From positions 28,460,310 to 28,524,309 of the forward strand of contig OY365807.1 in assembly GCA_959347315.1 (NCBI GenBank): 64,000 bases of DNA. The letters run 5' to 3'. Both the position numbers and the translations under genes were made by a program. Origin of the DNA: Bimastos eiseni. Its lineage: Eukaryota; Annelida; Clitellata; Crassiclitellata; Lumbricidae. A model generated the notes under the pieces. It was not told the DNA's origin and ran no database searches. It saw only the letters and a list, made by a program, of their open reading frames with translations. Of this stretch, positions 33,580-43,944 are shown in pieces (within the stretch, counting starts at the first letter, position 1; every line of letters begins with the position of its first letter).

Positions 33580-35045
33580 AATAACAAATCACTGGTTCTA
33601 ACCTCGCCAATTATTATCATCAGCATCTTCGTTCTAATATCGTCAGTATCATTACCAGTGCTTTTTTTCTGGTGGAGCGCGCATTTTTCAATTACTAAAA
33701 TAGGTTTTGTTTTTGACTTTTTATTTATAACTGACTGGATTGTTATGTTCTAAGTTCTAACTTCTAAACCAGTAAACAAACGAACTCTGCGCTTCCTCTG
33801 TGGTATTATATAAAACGTGCCCATTGTATATATTACGTCATTATAATCGTTTCCTGTTATTGGCGTTGTAAATTAATAAATATTTGAAAATAAAGTTTAG
33901 GAAAATAAAATAATAAAATAAATATATTAATTAAACAAATTAACACAAAGTTGAGATTAGCAATTTTTACACTCTAAGATGTATAAGTAGACCTAGCTAG
34001 GGGTATAGATTGTGATCATTGTGTCCCATAAAAAATTTAATTTGTTACCTAATTTTAGCGTTATTTCTCTCGACAATCAGATGCGTTCAGGCAAATTTTT
34101 TTATAGAAGAAAAGGACTGATCATTACCGTTGACGTTATCGTTATTTTCTTACAGTGTCTATGTTATTTTTAACTATGGTGATTAACGATAATAATGACT
34201 ATAAAATGGTTATTGCTTCTATGATAGTTTTATGATAATGTACTACTATGCTCGTTTCAGGCAATAATGGTTGGAAATCGAGAGAATACATTGGAATGTT
34301 TTTTTCCGAGAGCTGCAGCCTCTGGCTTCGTCGTAATCCTTCTGTTTCTCCTATCCTACATTCAACCAGGTCTCCCAGATTCTATCTTTTATTATCTGCA
34401 TTCTGCATTCTATCTTCTCTAACGAATTTAACTATTTTTAACATCTTAGCCTAAAGGACAAAAAGGTGTGTACATGCACTGTAAAATAATTGGTTGAAAG
34501 TTTCACATAGGTCACAATGGTCAGAACATGATCATGTTAGAGGGCACGAAAATGAACTGGAATAAGAATTTCAGAAACCAGAATAGAAGGACGATAAATT
34601 TTAATCAGGTCACCAGTTGGCTGATCCGCAGATGGTTTACTCTGTTCTTGACACGATATATGGCACACGGCGCTGCCGCCTATATATATATATATATATA
34701 TTGTATATATATACATATTGTATATCTATATCAATCAATGAAAGCAATTTATGTGGCTGATTAGAATTATATACAACAGGTTACAGCGAATCCACAACAA
34801 AATAGTAAATAAGTCTAGTTCTAGTTGAGAAAGGAGAGAAGGAGTCATGGAGTGAGTAAGGAGGATGAGATAAGCCCAGGAGACCCAATTAGGTACCAAC
34901 AGACCACTCAATCGACGGTCACAGACCCAGCTGCTAGACCTCTATAGCGTGCTTAAGGTTCGATATGATTGGCATGCGTACTCATTAAATGGGTGGCCCT
35001 GGTTTAACGTTAAACTGCGAGGTGGAGTTGCCCCTTTAAGTTTCT
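33580..35045. other. AT-rich intergenic DNA
   Basis: I see no gene. A TA/TATAC microsatellite lies at 34680-34731. Confidence 0.45.
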
Positions 35046-35690
35046 TTAGTTCATATCGATAGTTTTATTATTAAGTTTATTTAGGGATGTTGGGAACCGA
35101 ATCCATTTGAGGTGCAGTTTTGATTTGGTTTTACAGGCCTTGAGTAGGCCAGATGTCATCCAGGGTTTACGTATTATTTTATGCTTACTGGTGGGCTTGG
35201 TGGAGTAATAAAATGCATCATAATAAGCTCTCTTATAGTCATTTATAAAGAAATTATATGCCTCATTCGCATCTTCTCTCGCACAAGCTTCCTTAGTCGA
35301 GTTCCACTCAAGTTGAGAAAGAGTATCTAAAAAGGCAGTTGTAGCAGCATGACTGAAATTTCTCTTCGGACGGCCAGCAACGACCTTTATCGAAGGAGTG
35401 GTGTTAAAGCATGCCAGGACTGGGAGGTGGTCGGAGATGTCAGATATTAGTATTTTTGACTCATAGAAGTTAGGCCAGGCATAGGTAAATATTTTATCAA
35501 TAAGTGAGACTGTAGATGTAGTTATGCGAGTAGGCTTGGAAATCAGGGGTAGGAGGTGGTAAGAGATCAGGCAATTGAGAAATTCTTCGGTTGGCTTATG
35601 GGTTTTAAACGTTAACAAATCAATATTGAAGTGTCCCATTACAATATAGTGCTTGGCTTTATTGAGAATTACAGATAGGTATGCCTCAAG
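35046..35690 (-). pseudogene. LINE endonuclease-domain fragment
   Basis: On the minus strand, the frame reads 'KHYIVMGHFNIDLL', then 'TSTVSLIDKIFT', then 'ISDISDHLPV'. These are the GDFN.D, 'S.ID.I.T' and 'SDH.P' motifs of the apurinic-type endonuclease of non-LTR retrotransposons, in the right order and spacing. The first motif has H where D is usual (GHFN for GDFN), which removes a catalytic Asp. The sequence upstream is cut off by a TA microsatellite at 35692-35717. About 100 further codons after the endonuclease remain open. Confidence 0.85.
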
Positions 35691-35691
35691 T

Positions 35692-35717
35692 TATATATAT
35701 ATATATATATATATATA
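35692..35717. repeat. (TA)n microsatellite
   Basis: Thirteen TA units between the LINE fragment and the Tc1/mariner-like element. Confidence 0.95.
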
Positions 35718-35744
35718 CGAGCGCATAGTCAGAAACACAGAATA

Positions 35745-36042
35745 CAGGGTGGGCCATTAAAAAGTAACACCCTTAGGTTTTTTGGTAGTATCGGTTAACC
35801 ATAGCAATAACTAAATAAGGTATAACGGGCGTGAAACCAATTCACAGTTGCATATGACAGCCACATTTTTCAAACAGAACAAAAGTTATATCACTTTTAA
35901 TGAGTGCAATCACGGTTTTTATGGTGAAAAACATTTAGCGCAGGAAAAGGTTACGAAAAACCGATTTTACGAAGTCACATCTCAAGTAATTGTTGTAAAA
36001 CAAATTAAATAATAATAATAATAATTATTATTATTATTATTA

Positions 36043-36082
<40 letters not shown>

Positions 36083-37101
36083 GAGAAGAGAAACGGAGAA
36101 ATCAACGTATATTGACGTCACTTTGACTCATCTAGCGAGCAGTCGATCACGTTGGTAAATAAACGATTTCCCGATTAATCAGTTTATGATAGCATTTGTA
36201 ACAAAATCAAAATGGGCAAGGTGTCAATGACAGATATGCTGCATATGCTGACACTTCTTGAGCATAGTCTACTAGCTGAAACTATAAATAATCAAAAAAC
36301 ATTGGGGGCTGAGCACTGTTAAAAAAATGCTGCCGCGTTAATGAATTATTTTTTCATAGAGCAGCCAACGGCAGCGAAAGGTCAAAATGTGTCTGCACTC
36401 GAACAAACATTGAGCGTGTTGACAAACTTATTTCCTCACAGGAAAGCGACATCAGAAATCTCTTCAGTAATCAGCGAATTTCAGCAGAGTTGAACATCAG
36501 CCGCACGTCTGTCAGAATTGCCAAAAAAGATCTTAACCTCACCGCCTTTCGTTGTGCCCCTGTGCCGATTATCACTGGTGCAATGACCCATTTGCTCTCT
36601 GGATTTGAACCCGCTTGAATTATCACGTGTAGGGAGCTATGCTTTGGAAATCCCAGAATCTGCAACCATAGCCATAAACGACAGGAGAATTGAAGGTCGC
36701 ATTGAAGTTGATATGGGAAGATTTACCCCAGGAGTTCATCAACAAGGCCACCTATAACTTTTAAAAAACACTCGGAGTATGCGCGGATATTGGTGGTAGA
36801 CACGTTAAACACAGGTTGTGAAACACTATGAAGTTTGTTTTATAGCAATTACATGAGATGTGACTTCATACAATCGTTTTCAAAAATCGTAATTGCTGCG
36901 TTAAATGATTTTCACCATAAAAAACAGTGGTAGCACTCGTTAAGAGTAACATATTATTTTCTGATTTAAATATTTCAGTCAATTTTGACCGTTATATGCA
37001 AATATGAATTAGGTTTGCGCCTGTGAAATTTCATTTACCAATTCTTACTATTGGTCGAAATAGCAAAAGCATTAGGGGTTTCTTTTTAATGGCCCACCTT
37101 G
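35745..37101 (+). mobile_element. Internally deleted Tc1/mariner-superfamily element
   Basis: It begins CAGGGTGGGCCATTAAAAAG and ends with the inverted complement of CAAGGTGGGCCATTAAAAAG, with TA on both outer sides (35743-35744 and 37102-37103), the target site of this superfamily. Inside, one frame encodes a helix-turn-helix segment ('ERVDKLISSQESDIRNLF', 'ISAELNISRTSVRIAKKDL'). A second frame directly after gives 'LDLNPLEL', the 'SPDLNPLD' hallmark near the third catalytic residue, and the C-terminal 'GGRHVKH'. The catalytic middle is missing, so the copy is dead. An ATT microsatellite (36008-36081) grew inside it. Confidence 0.88.
36008..36081. repeat. (AAT)n/(ATT)n inverted microsatellite
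   Basis: AATAATAAT then ATTATTATT, so the two halves can pair. Confidence 0.93.
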
Positions 37102-37299
37102 TAGATTGTGATATACGTGCAGCAACTCTCGTAGAATGGAGGACAGGATGGCAGTGACGAACATATCATGTACCTAACACCGTTAAACGGGTAGATAAAC
37201 AAATGTCCAGTAAGAGATTGGTTGATAAATTAGCTAGATGGACAGAGTTGCAGGCGAAATAGCTGAGGAATGAAATAAATGTAAGTTGAAATTAAAATA

Positions 37300-37640
37300 A
37301 GCAAAATTAATTGTATTGCATTGTATTTAAGTATTTATAGAGCGCCTCTAGTAGGATGAACTGTTCAGAAACGCCAGTGTGTGCAAGGCCCGCGAGAAGA
37401 GGCTGGCTTTGAGAAAAGCAACAGAGGATGAGAAACAACTGCCAGATAGAATTGCATAGCGAACAGATGGAGAAAGCGCATTTCACAGAGAAGGACCAAT
37501 TGAAGCAAAGGACCGAGACGGAGTCATATCTGTTCTAGTTCGAGGAATCAAGAGGTCAAGACTCAGGTCTATTGAACGCAGGGGGGAAGGACGCTGAATG
37601 AAGCCGAAGTATTACGTCAGCCAGGTATCTCGGAGCAAGG
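37300..37640 (+). repeat. Probable interspersed-repeat piece starting TTGTATTTAAG
   Basis: The words 'TTGTATTTAAGTATTTATAGAGCGCCTCT.GTAGG' at 37321-37355 recur as 'TTGTATTTAAGCATTTGTAAAGTGCCTTTGGTAGG' at 59131-59165. The rest of this stretch is purine-rich, with no open frame. The family is unknown. Confidence 0.4.
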
Positions 37641-37645
37641 CCCCG

Positions 37646-37730
37646 CTGATCAACAGTTGACCAGCAGTTGACCAACAGTTGACCAACAGTTGACCAACAG
37701 TTGGCCAACAGTTGACCAACAATTGACCAA
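37646..37730 (+). repeat. 11-bp tandem repeat GTTGACCAACA
   Basis: About seven head-to-tail copies of an 11-base unit, ending some 40 bases before the Ly6 splice acceptor (37770). It lies in the polypyrimidine/branch-point neighbourhood, so array length could influence splicing; that is speculation. Confidence 0.9.
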
Positions 37731-37770
37731 CGATGATTGGGTCATCATTTGATTTGTCCTCCGTTTGCAG

Positions 37771-37941
37771 TTGATTCGATTGGTTGTTTCGTCTGTCATT
37801 CAATCAACAAAAGCAATCCACTCTGTGAAGACCCATTCAACGGCGTCCGAGATCTTTACCACGAGAACTGCTATGCTGGACGAAAGAACAGGAGCGGTCG
37901 ATTCCCCGGCACATCTTGCATCAAGTTTACAGCCTGGGAGG
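37771..37941 (+). CDS. Ly6/uPAR-like GPI-anchored protein, middle exon
   Basis: The exon is bounded by TTTGCAG (acceptor, ends 37770) and GGAGG|GTACGT (donor). Both ends are phase 1. It encodes the start of a three-finger domain: 'DSIGCFVCHSIN', 'CEDPFN', 'ENCYAGRKNRSGRFPGTSC'. The 'C.C.S....C.DPF' and '...C.AGR.G..G.FP...C.K' pattern is typical of invertebrate Ly6/uPAR proteins of the quiver/sleepless-like group. Six Cys lie within 50 residues. The signal-peptide exon must be upstream; I did not find it. Splicing to 40231 keeps the frame. Confidence 0.85.
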
Positions 37942-38139
37942 GTACGTTTGCACCCACGAGTCCACGATTAGTAGGCCTATATTCTGTCTGCCTGTCTCTG
38001 TCCGCCTGTTTGTCTACCTCTCTTACTGCACGCATGCCTCAACGTATACGGAAGGATTGCATTGATACCTGAACAGAGCTGTCTGCCTAACTGTCTGCAT
38101 GCCTGTCTCCCTGAGTACATGTATGCATGGATTATGCAT

Positions 38140-38282
38140 GCCTGTCTCAGAGGTGCAACAAGATTTTGAAAAGTGGGGAGGGCATAATTTAGAAAATATT
38201 GCGCGAAGAATAGATTTGGGGGCACTGTGCACTGAAAACTGGAAGGGTCGGTGCCCCCGCGTGTTACACCTCTGGCCTGTTT
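38140..38282. mobile_element. 127-bp hAT-type MITE with 8-bp target duplication
   Basis: The element proper is 38148-38274. It starts CAGAGGTGCAACA and ends with the inverted complement of CAGAGGTGTAACA (12 of 13 match). It is flanked by GCCTGTCT (38140-38147) and GCCTGTTT (38275-38282), an 8-bp duplication with one mismatch. It has no coding capacity. It shares its left 50 bases and right end with 43658-43944. It lies in the Ly6 intron. Confidence 0.85.
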
Positions 38283-38769
38283 GTCTTAACATATTTTAAA
38301 AATTGCATTGTGACTTCCGTCTTTGGAGTTTGTTTGGAGCTTTCGATATACCTCAGGCTATTGATTCGTCGTTCCTCGAATACTTGGCGTAATTGATAAC
38401 ATGTTTGCCGATTTTTTTTGATCTTCGGCACCACCTACGTGTAACTCGTGACATATACTGCATATAATTTATATTCAACTGAGTAATTATATTATGGATT
38501 GTGATTAGATTGCACCAGACAGGATTGGTTATGACCCTTGCACAACGACCCCGTCAAGAGAGCCTAAATAGCATAATAACAAAACAGCCACCGTGCCAGA
38601 GAGCAGCTATCTGGTAATGCAAATCAGCGTCGCCGTACTATGCGGTAAAAAATTAAAAACTACATTGAGAAAATAGGTCACCGTGATGATGCTTTGATAT
38701 CGTATAATCGCAATCTCCAAACTTCCAAAGTGCTACTCAAAAGTAAAACACAGGGCACCAGCTTATTAT

Positions 38770-39018
38770 TATGCGTCAAGTCTAGTGGTTGCCCGTAGGC
38801 ATCTTGCTGGTGATGATGAGTGCTCTGCCCGGCGGCAGGTCTATTGGCTTTACGCCACCCGGGGATGAGATAAGTGAGGTGGTTTCCCGTTGCTTTCCTC
38901 ACAGACAATTATCGATGAGCAACTTGTCCAAGGTCGCCACGCCGTGACTCGGAGTGGATTCGAACCTGCGATCCTCCGAACGCAAGGCACCGAACATCTC
39001 ACTACGCCACCGCGCCCC
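38770..39018 (-). mobile_element. tRNA-derived SINE, family 2
   Basis: Read on the minus strand, the head carries box A-like 'GGTGGCGTAGTGAG' and box B 'GGTTCGAATCC'. A body follows: 'CTTGGACAAGTTGCTC', 'AGGAAAGCAACGGGAAACC' and 'GTGGCGTAAAGCCAATAG', with an AATAATAAG tail. It is distinct from family 1. It lies in the Ly6 intron and is not a functional tRNA gene, since no cloverleaf closes around the head. Confidence 0.8.
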
Positions 39019-40230
39019 ACTCATTATCTAAAGGGCAGTCCAAAGGAGGTCCGATACATCAAACAAGTAATATACGACCCCTTGAGTCACTACCCAGTGT
39101 CTATGGCTTTATTAGTTTGCATTACACTTCATTGCCTTATTTCCAGCAGCCATCCCATGTTATCTGTTGGGCAACATTCAGATGAGAAGGGAAGGGTTCA
39201 TCTTTGATTACATTGATCCTCTGTTCCATTCTTAACTTTTCTGATTTACCTCTACTAGGGTCTAATTGTTCTACATTCTAGCTTAGTTTTGAATGCTTCC
39301 TCACAGATGAAAGAACGTTTTAAACTAAATTATTTCATATCATGATTTCAAATCAACGCTGACAATTTTTTTATTTAAAAACCACTGAAAATTGTGAATT
39401 GAATAACAGAAGATTTGAAATGATTTGGCTTGAAATCCTTTTGTATATTGGTTGGCCTTGAGCCGGAGATCATACGTATTGCAATTTCAAAACGTTCAGC
39501 GTTTAGAGCTGAAAGTTGGCAACTTAAAATTGTAAACCTATAATCAGCGCTCGTATCTTATTACTGAGCTAAGGTCTGAGTACTAAAAAAAGAAGCAAAA
39601 GGCTCGAAAATATGTATTAATAGAAAAAGTTAAAAATTTACAATACCGTAATTCATTTTTAATGGCAATTATTGTTCACCGCGTAGCAAACTATACTTGC
39701 AGCGGATACAATTTTCAAAATTGAGACTAAGATTCACACAGATAGAACAATCACTCTAATAGTCCGAGACCAATTGTCATCCCGTGGCGGTTTTAGTTAT
39801 GGGCAGATGCGGTTGGTGACATTCTGTTCGTATGATGATGGAGATTCGCAAAATTTATGGTGGGTGTCTCGCATCCCTTGCAGACTTTCAAAAAGCAAGA
39901 TGGCGGCAAAGATCTTCCCATCACTGACATGTTTTAGGTCCAATTGTTTCCCGGACTATAACTAGACCTGATACTTTCAGGTTTTGTTACATCTTGCACG
40001 AAGTTAATGAGCTTCTGTTAGACGTCGAAATTCTATAATGACTGACAGTCAACTACAATGCAAACATGACATCGAAAGTATACAGACGTCGAAAAATGAG
40101 TTTCGGTTTCATATAAAACTTATATCTGAAGTGCTAGTAAGAACAACAAGTTGTACATTTAACCTAAGGACTTTTATTGCTTTATACTGTAACTCGTCAT
40201 CTTATTAACTGACAAAACTGTATTCGACAG

Positions 40231-40484
40231 GCGCTTACACAGTGGTCGTTCGCGACTGCACGGTGGACAATGGCGATACAACATCGGACACAGAGATGGG
40301 TCGCGAAAGTCACTGCTGGATGGTCAACAGGGTCAACTACAATGACATCAATATGCACGGATGCGCTCTCGCCTGCCACTCGGATGGCTGCAACACAGGA
40401 AGTGACGTTCGCGTGTCTGCTGGTTCCCTGCTCATTGCAAGCCTTGTCGGCGCAACGGCGTGCTATGCTATGACGTCATTATGA
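40231..40484 (+). CDS. Ly6/uPAR-like GPI-anchored protein, last exon
   Basis: This exon completes the three-finger domain and encodes the anchor signal. It reads 'VVVRDCTVDNGDTTSDTEMGRESHC', then 'HGCALACHSDGCNTG', ending in the CN pair that closes Ly6 domains. A hydrophobic tail ('AGSLLIASLVGATACYA') before the stop at 40482-40484 is a typical GPI-attachment signal. Two acceptors fit phase 1: AG at 40229-40230 (used here) and AG at 40241-40242; they differ by four codons. I favour the first because it gives a 'YTVVVRDC' strand common in relatives. The protein is expected to be secreted and surface-tethered; its partner is unknown. Confidence 0.85.
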
Positions 40485-40489
40485 CGATT

Positions 40490-41169
40490 TTGATGAGGCA
40501 AAGACCATTGAGGACAAGGACTGTAGCAGTTATCAAGCGCTAGTAGCTTGAGAATGGCTGCCAATCAGAGAACAGCTGCTAAGGGATGATATCGATCCAT
40601 CAGTAGTACTCTAACCCACAGAATATACTGCCCGGAACCGCATAGCGTGATTAATGCTAATAACAAGCCACCAGCAGTTCGACACTAAGTCACAAACAAT
40701 GTCGATGATTGGAAGTCAACTTCTAGGTCAGATCAAAACAGAAATGTCACAACCTCAGCATTTCCTAAATCTTAACGCTGCAGATGCGAATCAAGTATAG
40801 AGGAAGAAATCCCTAGCGATCTGAGCTCATTAATCATCTGCACTGGTGTTCGCTATAGGTAAAACAGGCGCAGCTTAAATGCAGTGTTGTAATTTGTATC
40901 TATAATTTTTATGTCTAGTTTTCTTGTAAATTCATTCCTTTTGCATTTTCTTCACATCTTTGTTTTTATTTACTCTTAAGATTATTTTTGTTTATCCTAA
41001 ATTCCATTTTCAATTGCCTGTAACTGAATAGCGAGCGAGACATGCAGGTTTACAAAGTGCGCATAAAAATGCAAGATAGTGGTCTAAAAAAAGCGCCCAT
41101 GCATCCCTTGTCATATGATCTCCGTATTTGCGGTCATCATTTTTTTCTGAACGTGGACGAGCTGCTTTT
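40490..41169. other. Probable 3' UTR and intergenic DNA
   Basis: No further coding sequence after the Ly6 stop. I see no clear AATAAA near the stop, so the transcript end is not placed. Confidence 0.4.
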
Positions 41170-41273
41170 GTCATTGTTCGTACTTTGACAGTGCCAGTCC
41201 CAAACCTGGATATAGCAGGAGGAGGGCAACGCTAATGATCTTTGTTACCTCACAGTGTCGTTGAACTGAAACC
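41170..41273 (-). repeat. Dispersed repeat, family E, copy 3
   Basis: The minus strand reads TTCAACGACACTGTGAGG, then 'CCTCCTCCTGCTATATCCAGG' (in part) and 'TTTGGGACTGGCACTGTCAA'. This is the closest match to 12453-12550. Confidence 0.78.
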
Positions 41274-43657
41274 ACTAGGCCTACTATTTTGTATCAAGCG
41301 TAGAATGTTGGAAACGGTCTGAAGCAGACCTTCGACACTCACTGGCTGCAGACACTGATAAAAATCAGCCGCTATTATTAATATTATTCATCCTCAACCT
41401 AACAGTCGTGCGCCCACCTATATATGTATGTTTACTGAGCGCCAAAGTGGACATAAATTTGCACTTCCTAGTCTCCATTTGCATGACCTTGTCACGTCGG
41501 TCGTCATACATGTGAGAGCGGGAGATTCGTCACTTGCCTATTCACAAGGTTTCTCATCGAGTGTAACACTGATGTAGACTAACAAATTTAAAAGATGAAT
41601 TCAAGAATGGACGTTAGTGGAACAGGCGCCCTTGTAGCAGCATGACTGCCCTACGGCGCTCTAGAAATTGTCCGTTTAGTCACGGGCATTTGAACGTTAT
41701 GTCCGTCCTAACAGAAAACTTTATCAGTTAGCAAGCGTTGCTTTGAGTATTAGAAAAGCTACCAATGACAAGCACCCGCACACACGTAGAACCACGTAGA
41801 AGTTGACAAGTTCATGTTTTCCCGTCTTAGTCAGGTTAAGCATGTCTGCAGGTGTTCGAAATTTGGTGGAAAATCTGTAGGTGGACCATTCCAAACAATA
41901 ATCTGCTACCTACCGCTGAATCGTTAACGGTTCTTTACAAGATTACAATGGTAGCAACAGCAACAACGATGCATGTCCAGTGTAACGTCGCTTTATCAGT
42001 ATAACTGTCCTCGCTCATCAGTGTAACTTCGTTTCATCGGGGTTCCTTGTGCCAATGCAAGATAGCAGGACCGCCCGTAACAATCCGCAAGGAGATAACG
42101 GGCGCCTCTTACAATCAAAGTGATTATATGGTCTATATAAAGAGATCGCATCAAGAGATAATTATCGTCGTGATGATGCCCTGAAGCTGTACAAAGACAA
42201 AAGTGAAGATTCTAACGACAGACGAGAAATGTGACTACTAATAATTTTATTAAAGAGCCTACGTTGAAACCGATAGACACAAAGACGATCAACACAAAGG
42301 TAGGCTGCTACTGAAAAATTAGACGTGCAGACAACTATATACATACGCGTGTAGTCTTTCAGGGCACTGTGGTTGAAAACATAATTTAAAAATGGCAGAC
42401 TGCATTCTGTATTGTTATTCTCAATTTTATAGATCGTTAATTCGCTACGGCCGAATCCACGCAAGTCCCATTTATGTTGAGTTCATTATAGCCTATAACG
42501 AAGACAGGTTACCCCGTATATAACTATGGCCTGACATTTCCACATATAGTGGGTCAATGTCAAGGTGGCAAAAGATGAACCCACTGCAATCCATCAGGTT
42601 TACTCAGAGCCTAGGGACAGCTTAGGCTTACCTTGAAATCTTTACAATCATATAGTACGTATTATATGAGTTGTAGCACTGGCAGGCTCTCTGAGACCTG
42701 ATAGTTAACATGCATGTCCAATAGCTAAAGACACTAATATCGCCCACTTGAGCAGATCAGATTATAATCCGTGTCTAGCCGTCGTAATCATCGTAAAAAC
42801 TCACGCTATAATCGGACGCATTGTTCTTTTGTACTCTCGTAGGAATTTCAGAGGAATATATTATACGTATACGCCATAGAAGAGAGTGATAAAAGGCAAA
42901 TGGTTGGGGCGACGAGTGGTATCGCTGTCACAGTATATGCCCACTATCATCCAAGCTGTTCCACAGGCCCAAACAAATGTAGCCTAAATGAAAGTCTACC
43001 AAATTTCTCAACTCCGTACTAAAGCCGACTCCAAGAGACTAGCATATAAACCAGCGCTAGATCTAAATAAGAACCAAGCTGCCTAGTAATTTTAGTCAAT
43101 TTTGGTGCCAGAGGTCAAACCAAAGTTACACCGTAGTGCACTACTGCAGTGATGGAAATCTGCGGTGTGGATGATTATGGGAAGGTGCAGAAGCGCAACC
43201 AGAAGGGTATAGATTGAACACGATTCGGATTTTAGTTTTGAGTGGAATTATAGAGGAGAGAGCGACCAAACGGGGCAGAGCTGAGTGTAAGAGGCAAACA
43301 AGGCAGATGAGCTTCAAATAGCAGCACACTTTAAGGAAAGGTTGCAGTAAGTAGTACTCTCATATGAGAGAGCAGAGAGGACTGCAGGTTGAGATAGAGA
43401 AAGCCAGCTCGAAATCTGAGATATCAGAGAAATCGGAAGCCGGTTATATATGTGCATGTGGTACACATGTTAAAAGAGATTAGTCATAGGTTTAGAAATG
43501 ATTGGCATCGAAATACGAACGGAAATGGTCAGCTATTCCCAAAAGCCTCGGAGCATTCTTTGTATTTATGTTATTCTATAGAGGTTTTGATTCAAGTATA
43601 CCAAAAAATGTCTAGAGAATAGGACCTAATCTAGGAATTTATTAAGCGCAACTATGA
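41274..43657. other. Intergenic DNA, no feature supported
   Basis: No gene, recognisable repeat or RNA gene was found. Confidence 0.4.
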
Positions 43658-43944
43658 TGATGGTGTAACAAGGTTTTGAAAAGTGGGGGGGCATAATCTA
43701 AAAAATATTGCGCGAAGCGAAAAAATTTTTTTTGCCCCCACTTTTTGGATTCTGCCCCCCCCCAGAAATTTTAAAAATGGGAGGGCTCAAATTATTTTAA
43801 CAAAGGTAATCTTAAAAACCCATTGGATAAACATAAAAAAGAACCGATTTGGGAGGCACATGGAGGGGCACTAAGCACTAAAACTGGGGGCTTTGCCCCT
43901 CCAGTTTTGAAACTTCTGGGGCTGGTGCCCCTGTTACACCTCTG
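43658..43944. mobile_element. MITE related to the 127-bp hAT-type element
   Basis: It shares 'GGTGTAACAAGGTTTTGAAA' and 'GGGCATAAT.TA.AAAATATTGCGCGAAG' with 38148-38274, and ends with the same TGTTACACCTCTG. This copy is longer (about 287 bp) and has G and C runs inside that can pair (43683-43690 with 43756-43764). The left terminus is mutated and I could not find a target duplication. Confidence 0.75.

Noticed and set aside
38930..39018. Possible tRNA gene on the minus strand
   Set aside because: It has A and B boxes but no closed acceptor stem, and a SINE body follows; called a SINE.
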